Source: Vitis vinifera (Eukaryota > Streptophyta > Magnoliopsida > Vitales > Vitaceae). Taken from it: a stretch of DNA of 64,000 nt. The stretch is taken from NCBI RefSeq assembly GCF_030704535.1, contig NC_081818.1:23848001-23912000 (forward strand). Reading direction: 5' to 3'. The notes beneath the pieces are model-generated. The model was given only the letters and a program-made list of their open reading frames with translations, was not told the DNA's origin and did no database searches. A program made the position numbers and the translations under genes. How positions within the stretch are numbered: position 1 is the stretch's first letter; every line of letters starts with the position of its first letter. Positions 1 through 13,969 of this stretch are shown in pieces.

Positions 1-1352
<1,352 letters not shown>

Positions 1353-1998
1353 TTATATTAGGTGGACTGAAATCTTCGTTTGTAAATGATTCCTCTGCTT
1401 GAATGATTAGTAATGTGAAACAATGTTCCAAACCTGTCATCCCTTTAGACTATTCTTTACACCCCACAATACAACAGACAAATTGTCTTGGATGCCACAA
1501 TTCTATTCCAACACAGCACGGTCAACTAGTGAAATCAACCTAAATCACATGAAAAAGATAGATGCTCGTGTTATCCTACTGAAGCTGCACCAACTGGGCT
1601 TCTCACTGGAAGACCTATGTTTTACCAGTCTCATGTTTGACATGGTTACAATCTGACTATTTAATTTTTCTTCAACACCCCATTAGAAGTAAGTGTCCAT
1701 CCTCATCTTTACCGTTAAAGATGGGCAATCAAGTTGGAAGCTGATCAAGAAGAAATCCCACACAAAATTGAAGGGAGGAGCAATCCAACAAAACTTTTAA
1801 ATACAATACATGTTTGTGAATGATACATGCTAATCCATGTAGTCATTTAGCTTTGGTAGAATGAAAAAACAAAACAAAAAATAACTTAAACTCTGTCAAA
1901 AGGAAAATCAAATGAAACTCAATTGCACTTCAGTTCAGCCCCAATCTCAGTCTAACCTATCTCTAGATAATGCTGGCCGACAAAAAGCAGTGATTAAC
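1353..1998. other. Tail-to-tail spacer between the ABC transporter and eIF3m
   Basis: This holds the 3' untranslated regions of the two convergent genes. The ABC gene stops at 1352 and the minus-strand eIF3m gene stops at 1999. A 77-codon open frame on the plus strand (1423-1656) has no recognisable domain and lies where the ABC transporter 3' UTR should be. I see no further gene. Confidence 0.6.
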
Positions 1999-4900
1999 TT
2001 ATCGTATCGTCAAGCCTTGCATTGCCTGAGAGCCATCTTCACTTATCTTGTTGGCTTGAATGGTATTGATGACATTTGCAATATTACCCTAGAGAAAAAA
2101 ACATCAAGGAAATTAAACACCAAATATAAGTAACCATTGCAAAAAGGAAAGGGGTTAATGGAAATACATTATGATAAAGCAAATATAATAGGCAACCATA
2201 TTGGCCTCTTCTCAACTATTTCCACACCAACAAAATCAGGTGCCTCTAAAGGTACACCATCAATTGTGCATGCAAGGTTCAGAAAAAGAATGATACCAGC
2301 TGAAAGGCTTGGGAAATAATAATGTGATGGCAGATATTGACAATGGGACAACAACAAACACAAGCATTAATTCTGGGAAGTTCATTACCCTCCATGTCAG
2401 TAGCTTTGATCGAAGGTTTTGCCACTGCTGCTGCCCAAATACACGCTCACTACAGCGGCTACTCATATCAGACCCAAATGGAAACCAGTTAATAGTGTAT
2501 AAATCAAGGTCAATGGTGTAGTGGAATCTTTCTTTGCTGAAAGTGGAATAAATCAGAAACTAAAAAGGGAACTAAATGGAGTACCTCACAAGCACAACTT
2601 GATTCATTTGGTCCATCTTACAATCCATTAATTTCACAGTTATTGCCTTAACCACCCAGAGTTCCACCTCATCATCATCAATCTGCAAACAAAATTGCAC
2701 CAATATATTTAACCAACTTGTAGATGGGACACCTGGTAGAAGCAGAGTAAGAAAGAGCAAAGATGCTTTTACCCTAAGTGTGTCTTTGATGAGAGAATAT
2801 GGAATTTGACAAGATTCATCAGAGCCAAGATCCACCAGAGACATTAACCTCATCTTAGTTATACAGTCTTCATGGACAAGACCTGCAACATTCCCAGATG
2901 CAAATTCCAAATAAAAGAAAATTGGCTAGGTCATCTACCAGAACAGGGTTTTAAATGTTGCAAGATCAGAAAACAATTACCATAGCTTTTAAGTAGAGTT
3001 GAGTTTGCAGCATGAAAATCTAAATAGGCATCAAGCCTCTGAGTGAGAAAAATCTTCAGAAGCTGATAGACCAATGCATATTTAGCGTCTTTCTCCAATT
3101 GTCCTACTGCAGGCATATCCAGCAGATCACACTGAAATACAACCAAAAAAAAAGGAATTAATTTTCTGGGCACCCAACCCAAAATTATAATCAAGACTGA
3201 AGAAAAAATAAAGAGAATAACAGGTGGTGCAGGATGCTTGCTTCAAGAATAAAGAGATACTATAACTTGAACTATGGTTAAAAAAACCATGTGCAGTAAC
3301 AATGGCACCCCCGGAACAAACAACAGCAGACACAAAACATGTCTGGATTTATTACTGATCTATTAATTATCCAAGCACCATAACACCCAAGCGACATTTC
3401 TGGGACTCAGGAAATCAGTTATAGTTTCAATCTTTACCTTCGTCCTCTTCTCCTTTTATTTTTCTCTGAAAAAATCCCTTAAAGATCCTACAAATTTCCT
3501 CATCTATTGAATAAATCACCCTTAAAGAGTTTTGCTCTCTCAGATCTCCTTGATTCATCAAAGTTTTCTTTTAAGTTAATCATAAAAGTGTATCTGTGTT
3601 CAAAACAAAGACAGTCAAGATCAGCACCATACAGCCATCAGTCAGAAGTTAAAGGTCGGTTGCTAATTTCTCATCTCCTCAAAGGTGTTCTCTGGGACAC
3701 AGTTGAAGATCAACTGGCTTCACTTGAGAAGTTTTCTGCCACTTATAAGCTATGAAAAAGGGAAAAAAATGCTGGAACTATAATCATTTCCTTAGTTTAC
3801 AAATTACTAAAATTGTTTATGCCACAAAATTCTTCCCCCCCCCCCTCATTATTTGGGTTTCAACTGGATACTAGAAAGCTTTGAATGAAGGTGCTGGAAT
3901 GTATTTTTTTCCAGCACTGTAAAATTGGCTACTCTTCTACCACTGTAAGCTGGGTTGTAGTCAAGTGTCTGAGTAATAAGTTTTGTTGTGATAATACTCT
4001 TGTTCCATTTGAAGTGCTTAGTTGTCTTTCCTGTGGTCTGACCTACAACACCAGTATTCATAAAAATGAATTTTTTATCACTAGTTTGTTATATCTGTTA
4101 TGCTCTGGTGCTAACACTGTAAATTCTGCAAAAAGAGTGATTTAGAGATTAATTTTGACATGCCCTTCTGTTTGCATGGTACTATGTTTGTTTGATGGGC
4201 TTATATGTTCAGCTCTATTTGGAGCCAATAGTTGTGGGAAAGTGAGTGGTAATCTGTGTAAGTGGGAGTGTGGGTGTGTACTTCTGTTTGCATGGTGCTA
4301 TGTTTGTTTGATGGGCTTATGTTCAGCTTTATTTGGAGTCTATATTTGTGGGAAAGTGAGCAGTAATCTTTGTGTGTGTGGACTGCATTGAGAAGATTCA
4401 GTGACTCTATCACTCCATGGCAGATGATGATCTCACTACAATTTTTTTTTTTTTTGATAGGTATGATCTCTCAATACAATGATTAAGGGCCACTCCTTGA
4501 GCTTAAAGAAAAAAGAATAGGCAGCCCAGGTTAAAGTTAGATGAAAGATGATGAAACTAAAACTGAGAGACCATACAAAGAACAAATTCATAAAACATAT
4601 CAACAGAAAGAATATACACATCCAACATGAAAAATTACATAGAACTCATCTTCAGATCTTTGAAATTAAGACCCTCAATTTTATATATACATACATACAT
4701 ACATATGCATACATACATACACATACATACATACATACATATATATATATATATTTTATAGGCTCAAATACCTGAAACATGTCTGGTGCCCTCACAAATT
4801 CCATAATAGTGCGGACAGCTTCTTCCTTGGCTTCACTCATGGTATATGCATCTTCTCCAGAAAAGGTAGCTAAGTACTTGGTCAGGAATTTGAAATAATC

Positions 4901-7443
4901 CTTTCCCAAACTATAAATAAAAAAATAAAATAAAAAATCCATAAAAATCAATTTTATAAAAATAATTTACTAGGAAAAGTAATAACGAAGTCTTTTTGGA
5001 TACCCATCCTGCTTTCTGTTTTTTTTTTAAAATAAAAATAAAAATAAATAAATAGTAGTAACTTCCATGTGAAATATAAGAACTTTTAGAGGCTTACACC
5101 GAAAATGTAATGGTTTTTCAAAACTGGATAAAAAAATTGAGGTATTAAAAAAATATTACTACCTCAAATTTTAAAATTTTCAAAAGCTATTTTTAAGGAC
5201 ATAAGCTACGTCAAAAAATTTTGTATACGAGTTTCTGTTTTTAAAAACAAAAAACAGAAAGTGTATCCAAATGAAACCTAAAAGACATTAACCAAAAAAA
5301 AAAGGAACTGATTGCAGCATTATAAAAAGAAGAATCCTTCAGATTCTACCTTTTATTTTCTTTTAAAATATTAGAGATGTTGAGATAGAGAGCTCTCTGA
5401 TCCAAGATCCCGATATTCCACTCTTTCAAGAAGCTATCCATCATTTTGAAAGAAGGGATAATATGTTCGGTGACTTTTCCATTGACTGCCAAATTAAGAG
5501 CCTTCATATAAACATAGAATCGGCTGTATGGATTCTCTAATAGATTGTAAAGATTAAACAATCTGAAAAGAGAAAAGAGGAAGACAAGCATGAGTTAATG
5601 CCTCAAAAATTACACAAGCTAAAATAGCAACCATGAATGGTATTATATCTTCTATTTCCAACATGCATACATTTTTTAAAAAGGAAAATAAGAGGAAATA
5701 TATTAAAACTGAGAAAAGAACTAGTGCACCAAAGAACGCAGGACGTATACAACAGTTTCCAAAAGGCAAAGCAAAAAAGGCATGCATACAAAATATATTC
5801 TAATGTGTGAGTATAAAAAAGGGGGAAATAGAAGCAATATTACATCTTCAAACGCAATGCAGCCTTGTCATTTGGTTGTTGAGTAATTTTTGCAGATATA
5901 AACTTTGCCATCTCCAATGCTTCATCTGGACTTTCAGACTTCGTGACAAGATTACAGATGACAGTGAAGATGCACTCAAGATCTGGGATTAAAAAATATA
6001 TAAATCAGATATCATTTATATAAAGAGGAACTTCATCTTACTTGATTTTGTTTTTGCACAACTTGATCGACCAAAACTGCTTTGACCCATATAAGACTTT
6101 GTAAATTTTCTAAGTTGCTATTATAAAATAAAATCACCCATAACAGGATCACTTAGCCTGCATATGAGAAAATGGACAATAGATTGGGACAAATCCTCAC
6201 TCTCAAAGTCAATCATCCCGACCTAATAACAGTTGAAAATAATGGACTAATAGCTGTAAACATCACATGAAAATCACAGGGTGAAAAAAACTTATCAATA
6301 CCATCTCGTGTCTACAGCACAAGTAATTTACAAAATGTTGCAATCTTGTGTCAGGAGAAAACGTTGAGACAAGCATGCCTATTTAACAATTATCAGTCAG
6401 TTTATTTCTTTGCCTATTTTGCTCTCGCCCATATGCACATCCATTGCCGCATTCTTTAAGAACAATCTCGGTCATGAACAAATTCAAGCATTAAAGAAAA
6501 ACAAACTGTACCTTTATCTGATGCTTTGGAAAACATCAAGTCAGCAGATGTGAGCATTAATGATGCCAAATCCAACCATCTGCCCCTCACCATGCATTCT
6601 TGAGCTTCCATACATAATCTAGTCACCTGTGGCTCAGCAACCTGGCAATGACCAAAGACACAGAAAATCCAGATAAAATGAATTCACCAAGACCCAATTT
6701 TAGCAAAGACTCTCCAAAAAACAAAACCCAAAAGAGGGGGGAGAGAGAGTACTTAATCCCCTCATAACAACATAATATCATATTACAATCCTAAACATCA
6801 ATTCTAGGGCTTTTGGTGTTCGGGTCAAGATTTGTAAGCTGGACTCCATGTTTGGATCCTAGGAGTCATGGAATAGGACTCCTAGGAGAATAGGGCCAGA
6901 GAACAGGACTATCTTGGCCGGGCCACAAGATTGAGAACCATGAAATCAGCCCCAGAAGCATGGTGGTCTATTACAATCCTAAAACGTTAAAGGACTTTGA
7001 TTTGAAGCACTCCATCAGTCATGAGGCTTTTGACATTAGGCGAGTCTCCCTCGTGAAAGGCAGAATCAACTACAAAAGCCGGGATGAAAACCCAAAGTTT
7101 TAACAAGAAAATACGAATGCTCAAGCATTCGATTAACATGCAATCAAAGCTCCCACTTTTCCGTAATATATGCCAATCACCAACCCACCTCGCGAACGAT
7201 TATAGAGGTTCGTTCTAGACAAATATGTATATCAACAATTCCTCACTCGATTGAAGCCAGTGATTACAAATCACGAAAAATAAAACCAAAAGGAATAATT
7301 TCAAATTAAACCCCACAGATTACATACAGAGAGACATGTGAAAACAGTACCTCAGGACCAGCGTCGGCCCAGGAAATCTCGGCGGTGTAGCGGACGACGG
7401 AAAGCGCCGGATCTTCCTCGGAAGTAGGCACAAGGGTCGTCAT
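1999..7443 (-). CDS. EIF3M: Eukaryotic translation initiation factor 3 subunit M (PCI-domain protein)
   Basis: eIF3m is a PCI-domain subunit of the eIF3 complex, which helps recruit the 40S ribosome to mRNA in the cytosol. Ten coding exons can be read, in transcript order: 7443-7351, 6641-6512, 5982-5844, 5562-5350, 4910-4772, 3131-2981, 2882-2773, 2682-2585, 2449-2389, 2088-1999. Together they total 1224 nt, giving 407 residues, close to the usual plant length. The protein starts MTTLVPTSEEDPALSVVRY and ends GSQAMQGLTIR. The PCI region is the C-terminal part with IDDDEVELWVVKAI and a basic helix rich in Q, R and K. The longest intron (3132-4771) carries a tandem duplication and an ATAC microsatellite. 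The 5' leader has two telo-boxes typical of translation genes, and may contain a 67-nt intron (7462-7528). The 61-nt exon at 2389-2449 is the least certain boundary. Confidence 0.92.
4165..4395. repeat. Tandem duplication inside an eIF3m intron
   Basis: Two head-to-tail copies with a period of 116 bp. Copy one starts at 4165 and copy two at 4281, both with CTTCTGTTTGCATGGT. The copies share long identical stretches such as GTTTGTTTGATGGGCTTAT and differ by scattered substitutions and a 2-3 base indel. The repeat lies wholly within intron sequence, so it should not change the protein. Confidence 0.85.
4683..4755. repeat. ATAC/AT microsatellite
   Basis: An imperfect run of ATAC units followed by pure AT repeats. 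It lies in an eIF3m intron, just next to the acceptor-distal side of the 4772-4910 exon. It is expected to vary in length between individuals. Confidence 0.9.
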
Positions 7444-7461
7444 TGTCGAAGCTCCCTCTCT

Positions 7462-7528
7462 CTGCAACGCCAAATTGGAAACCCTAGTTATTTCAGCAGC
7501 AGGAGAGGGAGAGAGATAAAAACCCTAC
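7462..7528 (-). promoter_or_regulatory. eIF3m 5' leader with two telo-boxes and a possible short intron
   Basis: AAACCCTA (telo-box) occurs at 7479-7486 and 7520-7527, just upstream of the eIF3m start at 7443. Telo-boxes are established promoter elements of plant translation-apparatus genes. On the minus strand the segment also begins with a donor-like GAG/GTAGGG and ends with a pyrimidine-rich GCGTTGCAG/AGAG acceptor. It may therefore be a 67-nt leader intron that carries both boxes. The telo-boxes are seen directly; the intron is inferred. Confidence 0.5.
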
Positions 7529-7559
7529 CTCGGAAGATGGCTACTAGTAAATCATAACC

Positions 7560-9412
7560 AAGTGGGAGTTTTTGTTATAGACGGTTACTACCGTCTGAGT
7601 ACTAGACGGGTGTTTTTATCTAATGGGTCGGGTCGGGTCGGGTAGATTCGGTTCGGTTTGGAAGCCAGCCCAACCATTCGATCTGGAAGACTACCAAATA
7701 TAATAAAAATTATTTAAAATTTTCACTTTTTTTTTCAATAGAATTAAAAAATAAATAAATAAATAAATTTGAAGATATTTTCGTGGAAACTTTATTCTGT
7801 TTAACCATATGCTCAATTTCTTTCCTTTTTCTTCTCCTTGCCAAAATGGTGATGTGTTTGTTTCCCGAGAATCTTAACTAACAAATAAATATCTTAATCC
7901 AACTATAAGATTACCAAATTAGGTCACACATAATGTGGAAAGTTTTAATAAACCATGAGAATTACATCTCATGGTTGGTTAAAAATAAAATATGAAAGAT
8001 TATCAATTTCTTATTCTATTTCTTATTTAGAGATGATGGACGATAGGATAAATTAATTAAAAATGCTTTCTTGTAACAATCTAATAATCATATGAATCAT
8101 ACGAGTATTTCTAACAATTTTTCTAAAATAGTTCTTTAATTTTAAATTAATAAGTTTTGGGTAATTTGTTTTGAAAACACATTGTTTTGTTATAACAAAT
8201 TTGATTTTGTTTTTCAAATGTATTTCATAAAATTATGTTTGGTGCTAGAAATTTTGAAGAAAAAAAAAAAGTAGAATCAAAGAAGAAGTTAAAAAAAATA
8301 AAAAAAAATTTAAAGCTAATAAATTATCTTTTTATATTGTTTTAAACTTATTTTATTTGTTTTAACTCTTCTATGTGAAATAAAATAATTTTAAAATATA
8401 ACAAATTAATTTATTGTAATCATATTTAATTTTTTTCATAATAAAATCAAACATAAAAAAATCATTTTTATTAACAAATTAATGAAATAAAGAGTTATTC
8501 ACTTATTTGATTAAAGGGATGAAATTATCCTTATTTGGTAAATCTAACCTTTCATGTTTTTTTTATCTTAATAAATATTCGTTTCAAACAAAAATGTTTC
8601 GATTTTTTTTTCTTACAAAAATAACATTTTGTTTTGAAATATACATGTAAATAATTAATAAGTTGAAAAATATTTATGCATTTATGTTAAAACACGAGTT
8701 ATTTTTCAAGGTACAAAATGATTAGATTTATGGATATCGTATCTTTTTATTTCTTTTAACCAATTATTTCTATAATAAATTCAATAAGAGTTGAATACCT
8801 TCACCCACACCCATAATAGATAAATAAATAAATAAATAATTGCTTTTCGGAATTAATTTTTGAAAAACCTGTTTTAAAATACCATTTTTGAAAGGCTGGT
8901 CGAAGAGGCCTAAATTCCTTTCTCATCTTTTTCTCTTATCCCATTAGGATAGAGTTCATTTATTTGAGATTATGAAAATTAGTGTTGGAAATTGATTTTG
9001 ATGCATGTGCCTACTTTTTATGTGAATGACTTAACTTTTTGTCCGGCTTTCTGGGTTGGCACATGGCTAATTGGTTAATTTGATTGCTTTGATCATTTTT
9101 TAAGGCCACGCATGTCAATGAGCCTTGCATGTTTGGCTTAATCAACCCATAACCAACTCTGTTCTGAACTAAGTATAGTTGGGATTATCAATTGACAGAT
9201 TGTTTTCCAAGTCAGGCAATGTCAAAGCAAAGAATAGTCACACAAATTAAACTGATGCATCAAGAACTTTGCATTCCCAGGCTAACTGAATCCAGTCACA
9301 ACAATATATCACATTGCGCAACAAATGAATCTCACAGTTTTTGAGATTATGATATTGATTTTTACCAATTCACAACAGCAAACAACCCAAACAGTCTCCA
9401 GACCCAAACACA
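7560..9412. other. Spacer between eIF3m and the SPIRAL1-like gene
   Basis: AT-rich sequence upstream of eIF3m and downstream of the SPIRAL1-like gene. A short GGGTC repeat is at 7625-7643 and AAAT repeats are at about 7750 and 8820. No open frame has recognisable protein character. The part nearest 9413 should be the 3' UTR of the SPIRAL1-like gene. Confidence 0.6.
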
Positions 9413-11577
9413 TTATTTGCTACCGCCGCTGCCACCGCCGCTGCCACCGCCGCCAAAGAGGTAGTCCAGGGAAGATCCACCACCAGGAGCAGCATGGACC
9501 TTGGTGGATGGCCGGTCCTGAAACCACAAAGAAACCATGTTTAAAACACCAGCATACATACATAACACGGAAGAATATCATGAATCACATTGCTCAGGCA
9601 AGGAGAAATATGCAGTCAATTCAATTTCCTAACTACAACTAACAGGAACAGCACTGAAGCACATGTACACAAAATCAGTGAATGTATTATTTTTTTTTTT
9701 AAACATATATATCCACCAAAGTTTCCCTTTCCTTTTTAAGCAGGAGGTTTCCTCACTCTGAGTCAAGTGAGTTAAAAAGACACCATTTTTCAGTTTGAGG
9801 AAAGGAGGAAAAAACTAGCATCATGGTCCAGCCATTTACTTTTGAGAGTGATGATATATGACATGCACTGAAATTGTGGCTTTCATTCTCTAGATGTAAC
9901 CAGATGCCCATATTCTAAGCCCTAATCTATTATACTAGAACTACTATTAATCACAACAATAATAATAATGTTACTAAGTCTCAACTGAGTGAGAGAATGA
10001 TGAAGCAGAGTCTGAAAGCTCCCTCAGAACTGTAAGAGGCAGGATTCATGGTCATCATCCTGATTGACAGTTGACACCTGGCCCAATTTGCGGCATTCTA
10101 CTTTAGCAGTGTTGGATGTGCATACTGCAAAGCACTGTATTTGACCAGAACATAGGGCGGAAAAACTTAACATAAAGCCAGGGAGACGGACTTATAGTAA
10201 CTACTGATAGGAGCTGATTCAAGAAAAGCATTTCTTCATTTCGAGAATTGGAGCTACTCAGAATATACCATAAATGTTAAGTCAAATGCTACATTACCAA
10301 ACAATTGAAGGTCCCTTTAAGGTACAGTGGAAGATGAATTGGCAGAACACATTCTATGCTAGATTTGAAAAACAAGCTAGTAGATATGCCATCATAATCA
10401 CCAAATTAAAATAAAAATGAGCTTGAAAATACAATCTCTCACTAACAAATAAAAATATTTAGATGCTAATAACATTATCTTTGACATGACTAATTTGGTC
10501 TCGCCGGGCGTACAGACTCCAAACATTCCATTAACATGATATAGCAATGGTGCAAATCATAAATGAGTTTTCCATACACAAATAATTCTGTTGTCAACTA
10601 TAATGTCAAAGGTCATAAAGATTGGAAATAAATGTCTTATATTTCAAAAAGGCAATTGTACTCATGATCACATGAAAGAGTAAACACAATTCTCCAACAT
10701 TCAATCGTGGAGAAATGGGCATCCCACACCATCATAATGGATAATCATATACAGAATCTAATTTACAACTGGTAGTAGCTTAAAATTACTAGGATTTGCA
10801 CTCTCCATTTCCATTTGTCTCAAAGGTAGAGAAACTATAAAGCAACAAGTTAAACTTGCAGAATGGAGAAATCTACAGAGTCAATGGTGTTGCACTCTCC
10901 ATTTCTATTTACCCCAAGGACAGGGAAAATAAACTAATAAGTTATGACTAACTTCCAGTTCTGGGAGAAATTAACAAAGCCAGTTTCAAGCCTTGAGGAA
11001 AGAGGTTTGCATTGAGTAGCTAACAGCCAACATTGTCATGTACAGGAGTGCTCTTTTTGAGTTCTAATTTAGTAGAGTAATGACCCTAGATAGATTCAAT
11101 TGGCAGACAAGGTATCATGTTATCAACCAAAGCAATTCCTAGTAGTCGTGGGATCAAGGCATTAGAGGAATTTAGATCCCTTAAAAGTTGCTTGTTTAGA
11201 TGCCAATTTTAAGACCAAAGATATGATGGGCAAAAGGATTCAGGATAAATTACAATTGGATGACAGGTGAATAATCATATAAGTTTGTCCATATAATCTG
11301 TAAGCAAAGGCCTCAGCCAGAAATATACCGTGATAAAGTTGCCACAGTTCTGCCCATCAGCCCGGAAATAATTGTTTGAAACATTGCTGTTAATGCCTGC
11401 TGGAATCAGCTTACTGTTATCCACTGGCTGTGATGGAGCAGGGGGCCTCTGAGGAGGTTCATTGTTTGCAATGGGCCCCTGGTTTTGAGCAACTTTGGCC
11501 TTATTAGGAGTTTCACCACTTCCAAACAAATAGCCTAAAGAACTCTGTCCCCCGCCGCTACTGACACCGCGGCCCAT
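9413..11577 (-). CDS. SP1L3: SPIRAL1-like microtubule-associated protein
   Basis: SPIRAL1 proteins are small plant proteins that bind cortical microtubules, often at growing ends, and help keep cell expansion straight. Two coding exons, 11577-11329 and 9517-9413, give 117 residues, which is normal for the family. The family signature is present: near-repeats at both ends (GGGQSSLGYLFGSG at residues 8-21 and PGGGSSLDYLFGGG near the C-terminus) around a variable proline-rich middle, plus the conserved block NNYFRADGQNCGNFIT ending exon 1. The C-terminus runs on as a Gly/Ser tail encoded by GCC/ACC-type repeats. The 1.8-kb intron is large for such a small gene. A further intron lies in the 5' leader (about 11590-12205), with leader exons at 11578-11589 and from 12206 to about 12250. 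The SP1L3 name follows the eIF3m neighbour (from memory of Arabidopsis); SP1L4 is an alternative. Confidence 0.92.
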
Positions 11578-12278
11578 TCTTCACTAAAACTGCAGATAAT
11601 TTCCAGGCAGTGAAGAAAACATTGAGACATTGAGTACATCAGGCCCAAATAAAAAATTCATACTTTTACTCAATTCTTCAAATATGTTCTCTTTTAGACA
11701 GAACAAGAGAAAGAAAATAAAGGAAAACTGAACAGATCAAATGCCACAAACATTTCTTTCCCACCAAGGAAAAAATGGGTATGTGCACACGAATCTGTAT
11801 CAGAATTCTCTTGTGGGTACGCCCCCAGCGCATTGCATGGACTTCATCCATATAAATTACACATCTCAGCACCTCAATTGTCAATTCCACATCCCAATTA
11901 AAAGAACCAAATACCCTAAAAATTAAAGCTTGTAAAAAAAATATAAGACGTGTAGATCGATCGGAGATTGCTTCAACGGAATTTGCATCACAAGATCAAA
12001 ATTAAATCGTTCCACTAGACTAATGTGTGATCGAGTTTCCCCCCAAAATCAACAAATAAACTCAAAATGCAGCGACAGAATGAGCATCAGATCATCAACA
12101 ATGAAGAAATTCAAGAGTCAAAAACTCAAACTCAACATTCAAATTCAAACAAAGAAAAATGCAAGGGTAACAAATGCAGAAAAGAGAGACGCTAGGGCTC
12201 TTTACCTTCCTTTTTCTTAATCTTCTTCTTCTGGGTATCGAATCTGGAGCTGGCAAAGATGGCAGCGGAAGAGATCCT

Positions 12279-12286
12279 TATTTATA
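12279..12286 (-). promoter_or_regulatory. TATA box of the SPIRAL1-like gene
   Basis: TATAAATA reads on the minus strand about 30 bases upstream of the predicted first leader exon (12206 to about 12250). That leader exon ends with a good donor, AAG/GTAAAG. The distance fits a plant core promoter. Confidence 0.6.
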
Positions 12287-12289
12287 AGA

Positions 12290-13960
12290 AAAAAAAAAAA
12301 TATTTACTTATTTTGAAAAAATACTTTTATTTGATGTGGTCAATATGTGAGCTGGCGTTTTTGTTTTTAAAAAAATGTGAGCTGTCGCGTGTCGGAGAGG
12401 GGAGTTGTGATCAAGTGCAACGAGGCCAGGGGAGGTGAGCTTTGTGATTGGATGATTGTGTGTTAAGTCAGCGATATGGGATGTTTTTGACCGTTGGATT
12501 TGAGGCAATGGTAAGGATGTGCGGGTGCGTGGTAGTGGGCGGGAAGGACAGACGTGGAAGAGACAAGGGGGCAACTGCGGCGGTTTGATGCACGTTTCTG
12601 TGTCACTTATGAATCCTCATTTATTGTGGCTGGAGTTGAACGGAGCCGTCGGTGTGTAAAACGGTTTTCATAAATGACTGATTTGCCCTCAAAATTGAGA
12701 TTAAGGCCATGGTCATTTACAGTCTTTTCGACCATCATCCGACAGTCAATTTACAATTTTTAGGGAGACGTTTGGAGGCCCAAATTTAGAAAAATTGAGT
12801 ATTTGGTAATTCTACTTTTAGCTATTATGACCCAAAAAAAAACCAAACTATATACACAAACCCTCTAAAAATAATTCGAATTTAATACACTCTATCGAAC
12901 GCTTCCTTTAATCAAGTTTTGATAACAATAAAGTATAGTTAAATTTACTAATAATAAAATCAAATTAATTGTTTTAAATTTTCAAACAATTTGAAGGAAA
13001 TTTAAATAAATCGATAAAATATCCTTATAAATGAAGACTTAGCTTATTGAAAACCTAAAAAGACTTTGAAACCAGTGTAAAATTAGTCTTGCTGGTGCAC
13101 TTGGGTCATTAAAGTTTTTCCATACACTTAAAGTTGTTAAAAATCATTTTATATCACATCTTTATAAAATTAGATGATTTCATGTTTTTTATTAAACCCT
13201 AACCAAATATGCTTTAAAGGGTTTACTTGTAGTTGTGGAAGCTTTCCTTGAAGTTCCTAACCTCAATTTGATCAATTTCTAGCGTTTACAATGCAATTGG
13301 TCTGGGTGCATTTGATGCACTTGAGACTTCCAATGAGATGTTTTAAGGGATTGAGATAAAACCCTTGACTAATCAAGAATTGGTTGAACTAGTTGCTCAA
13401 CTGATTAAGATCTAACCTATTAAACACTAATTGTCATTTGTAAGGACATTTAATGTGAAATAGTTAGTTAATCAATTGAGCTCAAGGTTGAGTTTAAGGG
13501 TTTTTGAACTGCTCACCTATAAATTAATATGTTTTAAAAGCTTACATAAATACGAGACCTTAACTTTTCAAATAGTAACCTATCTTATACTCTCATTCAA
13601 AACTCTTTCAAAGTACATTCATTTCTCAACTTACAAATCTCAAGTGCACCATCAAGTTAATCCTAGATTTTCACTGTCTTGTGAGTTTATCTTGCTTCAC
13701 TAGGATTGAACTTATTCATCTTACTTTTCTTTTATCTTGTGAGAAGAGTTTGTCAATAGAGCTAATTTACATTTAGCAAAAATTTTGCACAATTAAGTTA
13801 ATCTACAAGATAGACTTGAAGTTGTTCAATTTAAATAACTTCGCTTCAAAGACATTTAAGTGAGAAAATTTAACCATAAACATTCTAATTTCTTTCTTAA
13901 TTCACTCTTCAAAATCTAGAATTATCAATTAATCCTTTAGTATTTGAATTAAACTACAGT
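12290..13960. other. Upstream region of the SPIRAL1-like gene and AT-rich spacer
   Basis: 12300-12700 is relatively GC-rich and is probably the promoter. An 88-codon minus frame at 12308-12574 is low-complexity Pro/Thr/His and has no family resemblance. From 12700 to 13960 the sequence is AT-rich and without a supportable gene. Confidence 0.5.
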
Positions 13961-13969
13961 TTTAAAATT

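Noticed and set aside
7560-9412. Search for ribosomal protein L39, which I recall lying between SP1L3 and eIF3m in Arabidopsis
   Set aside because: No Arg/Lys-rich small frame matching L39 is visible here; it is probably located elsewhere in this genome.
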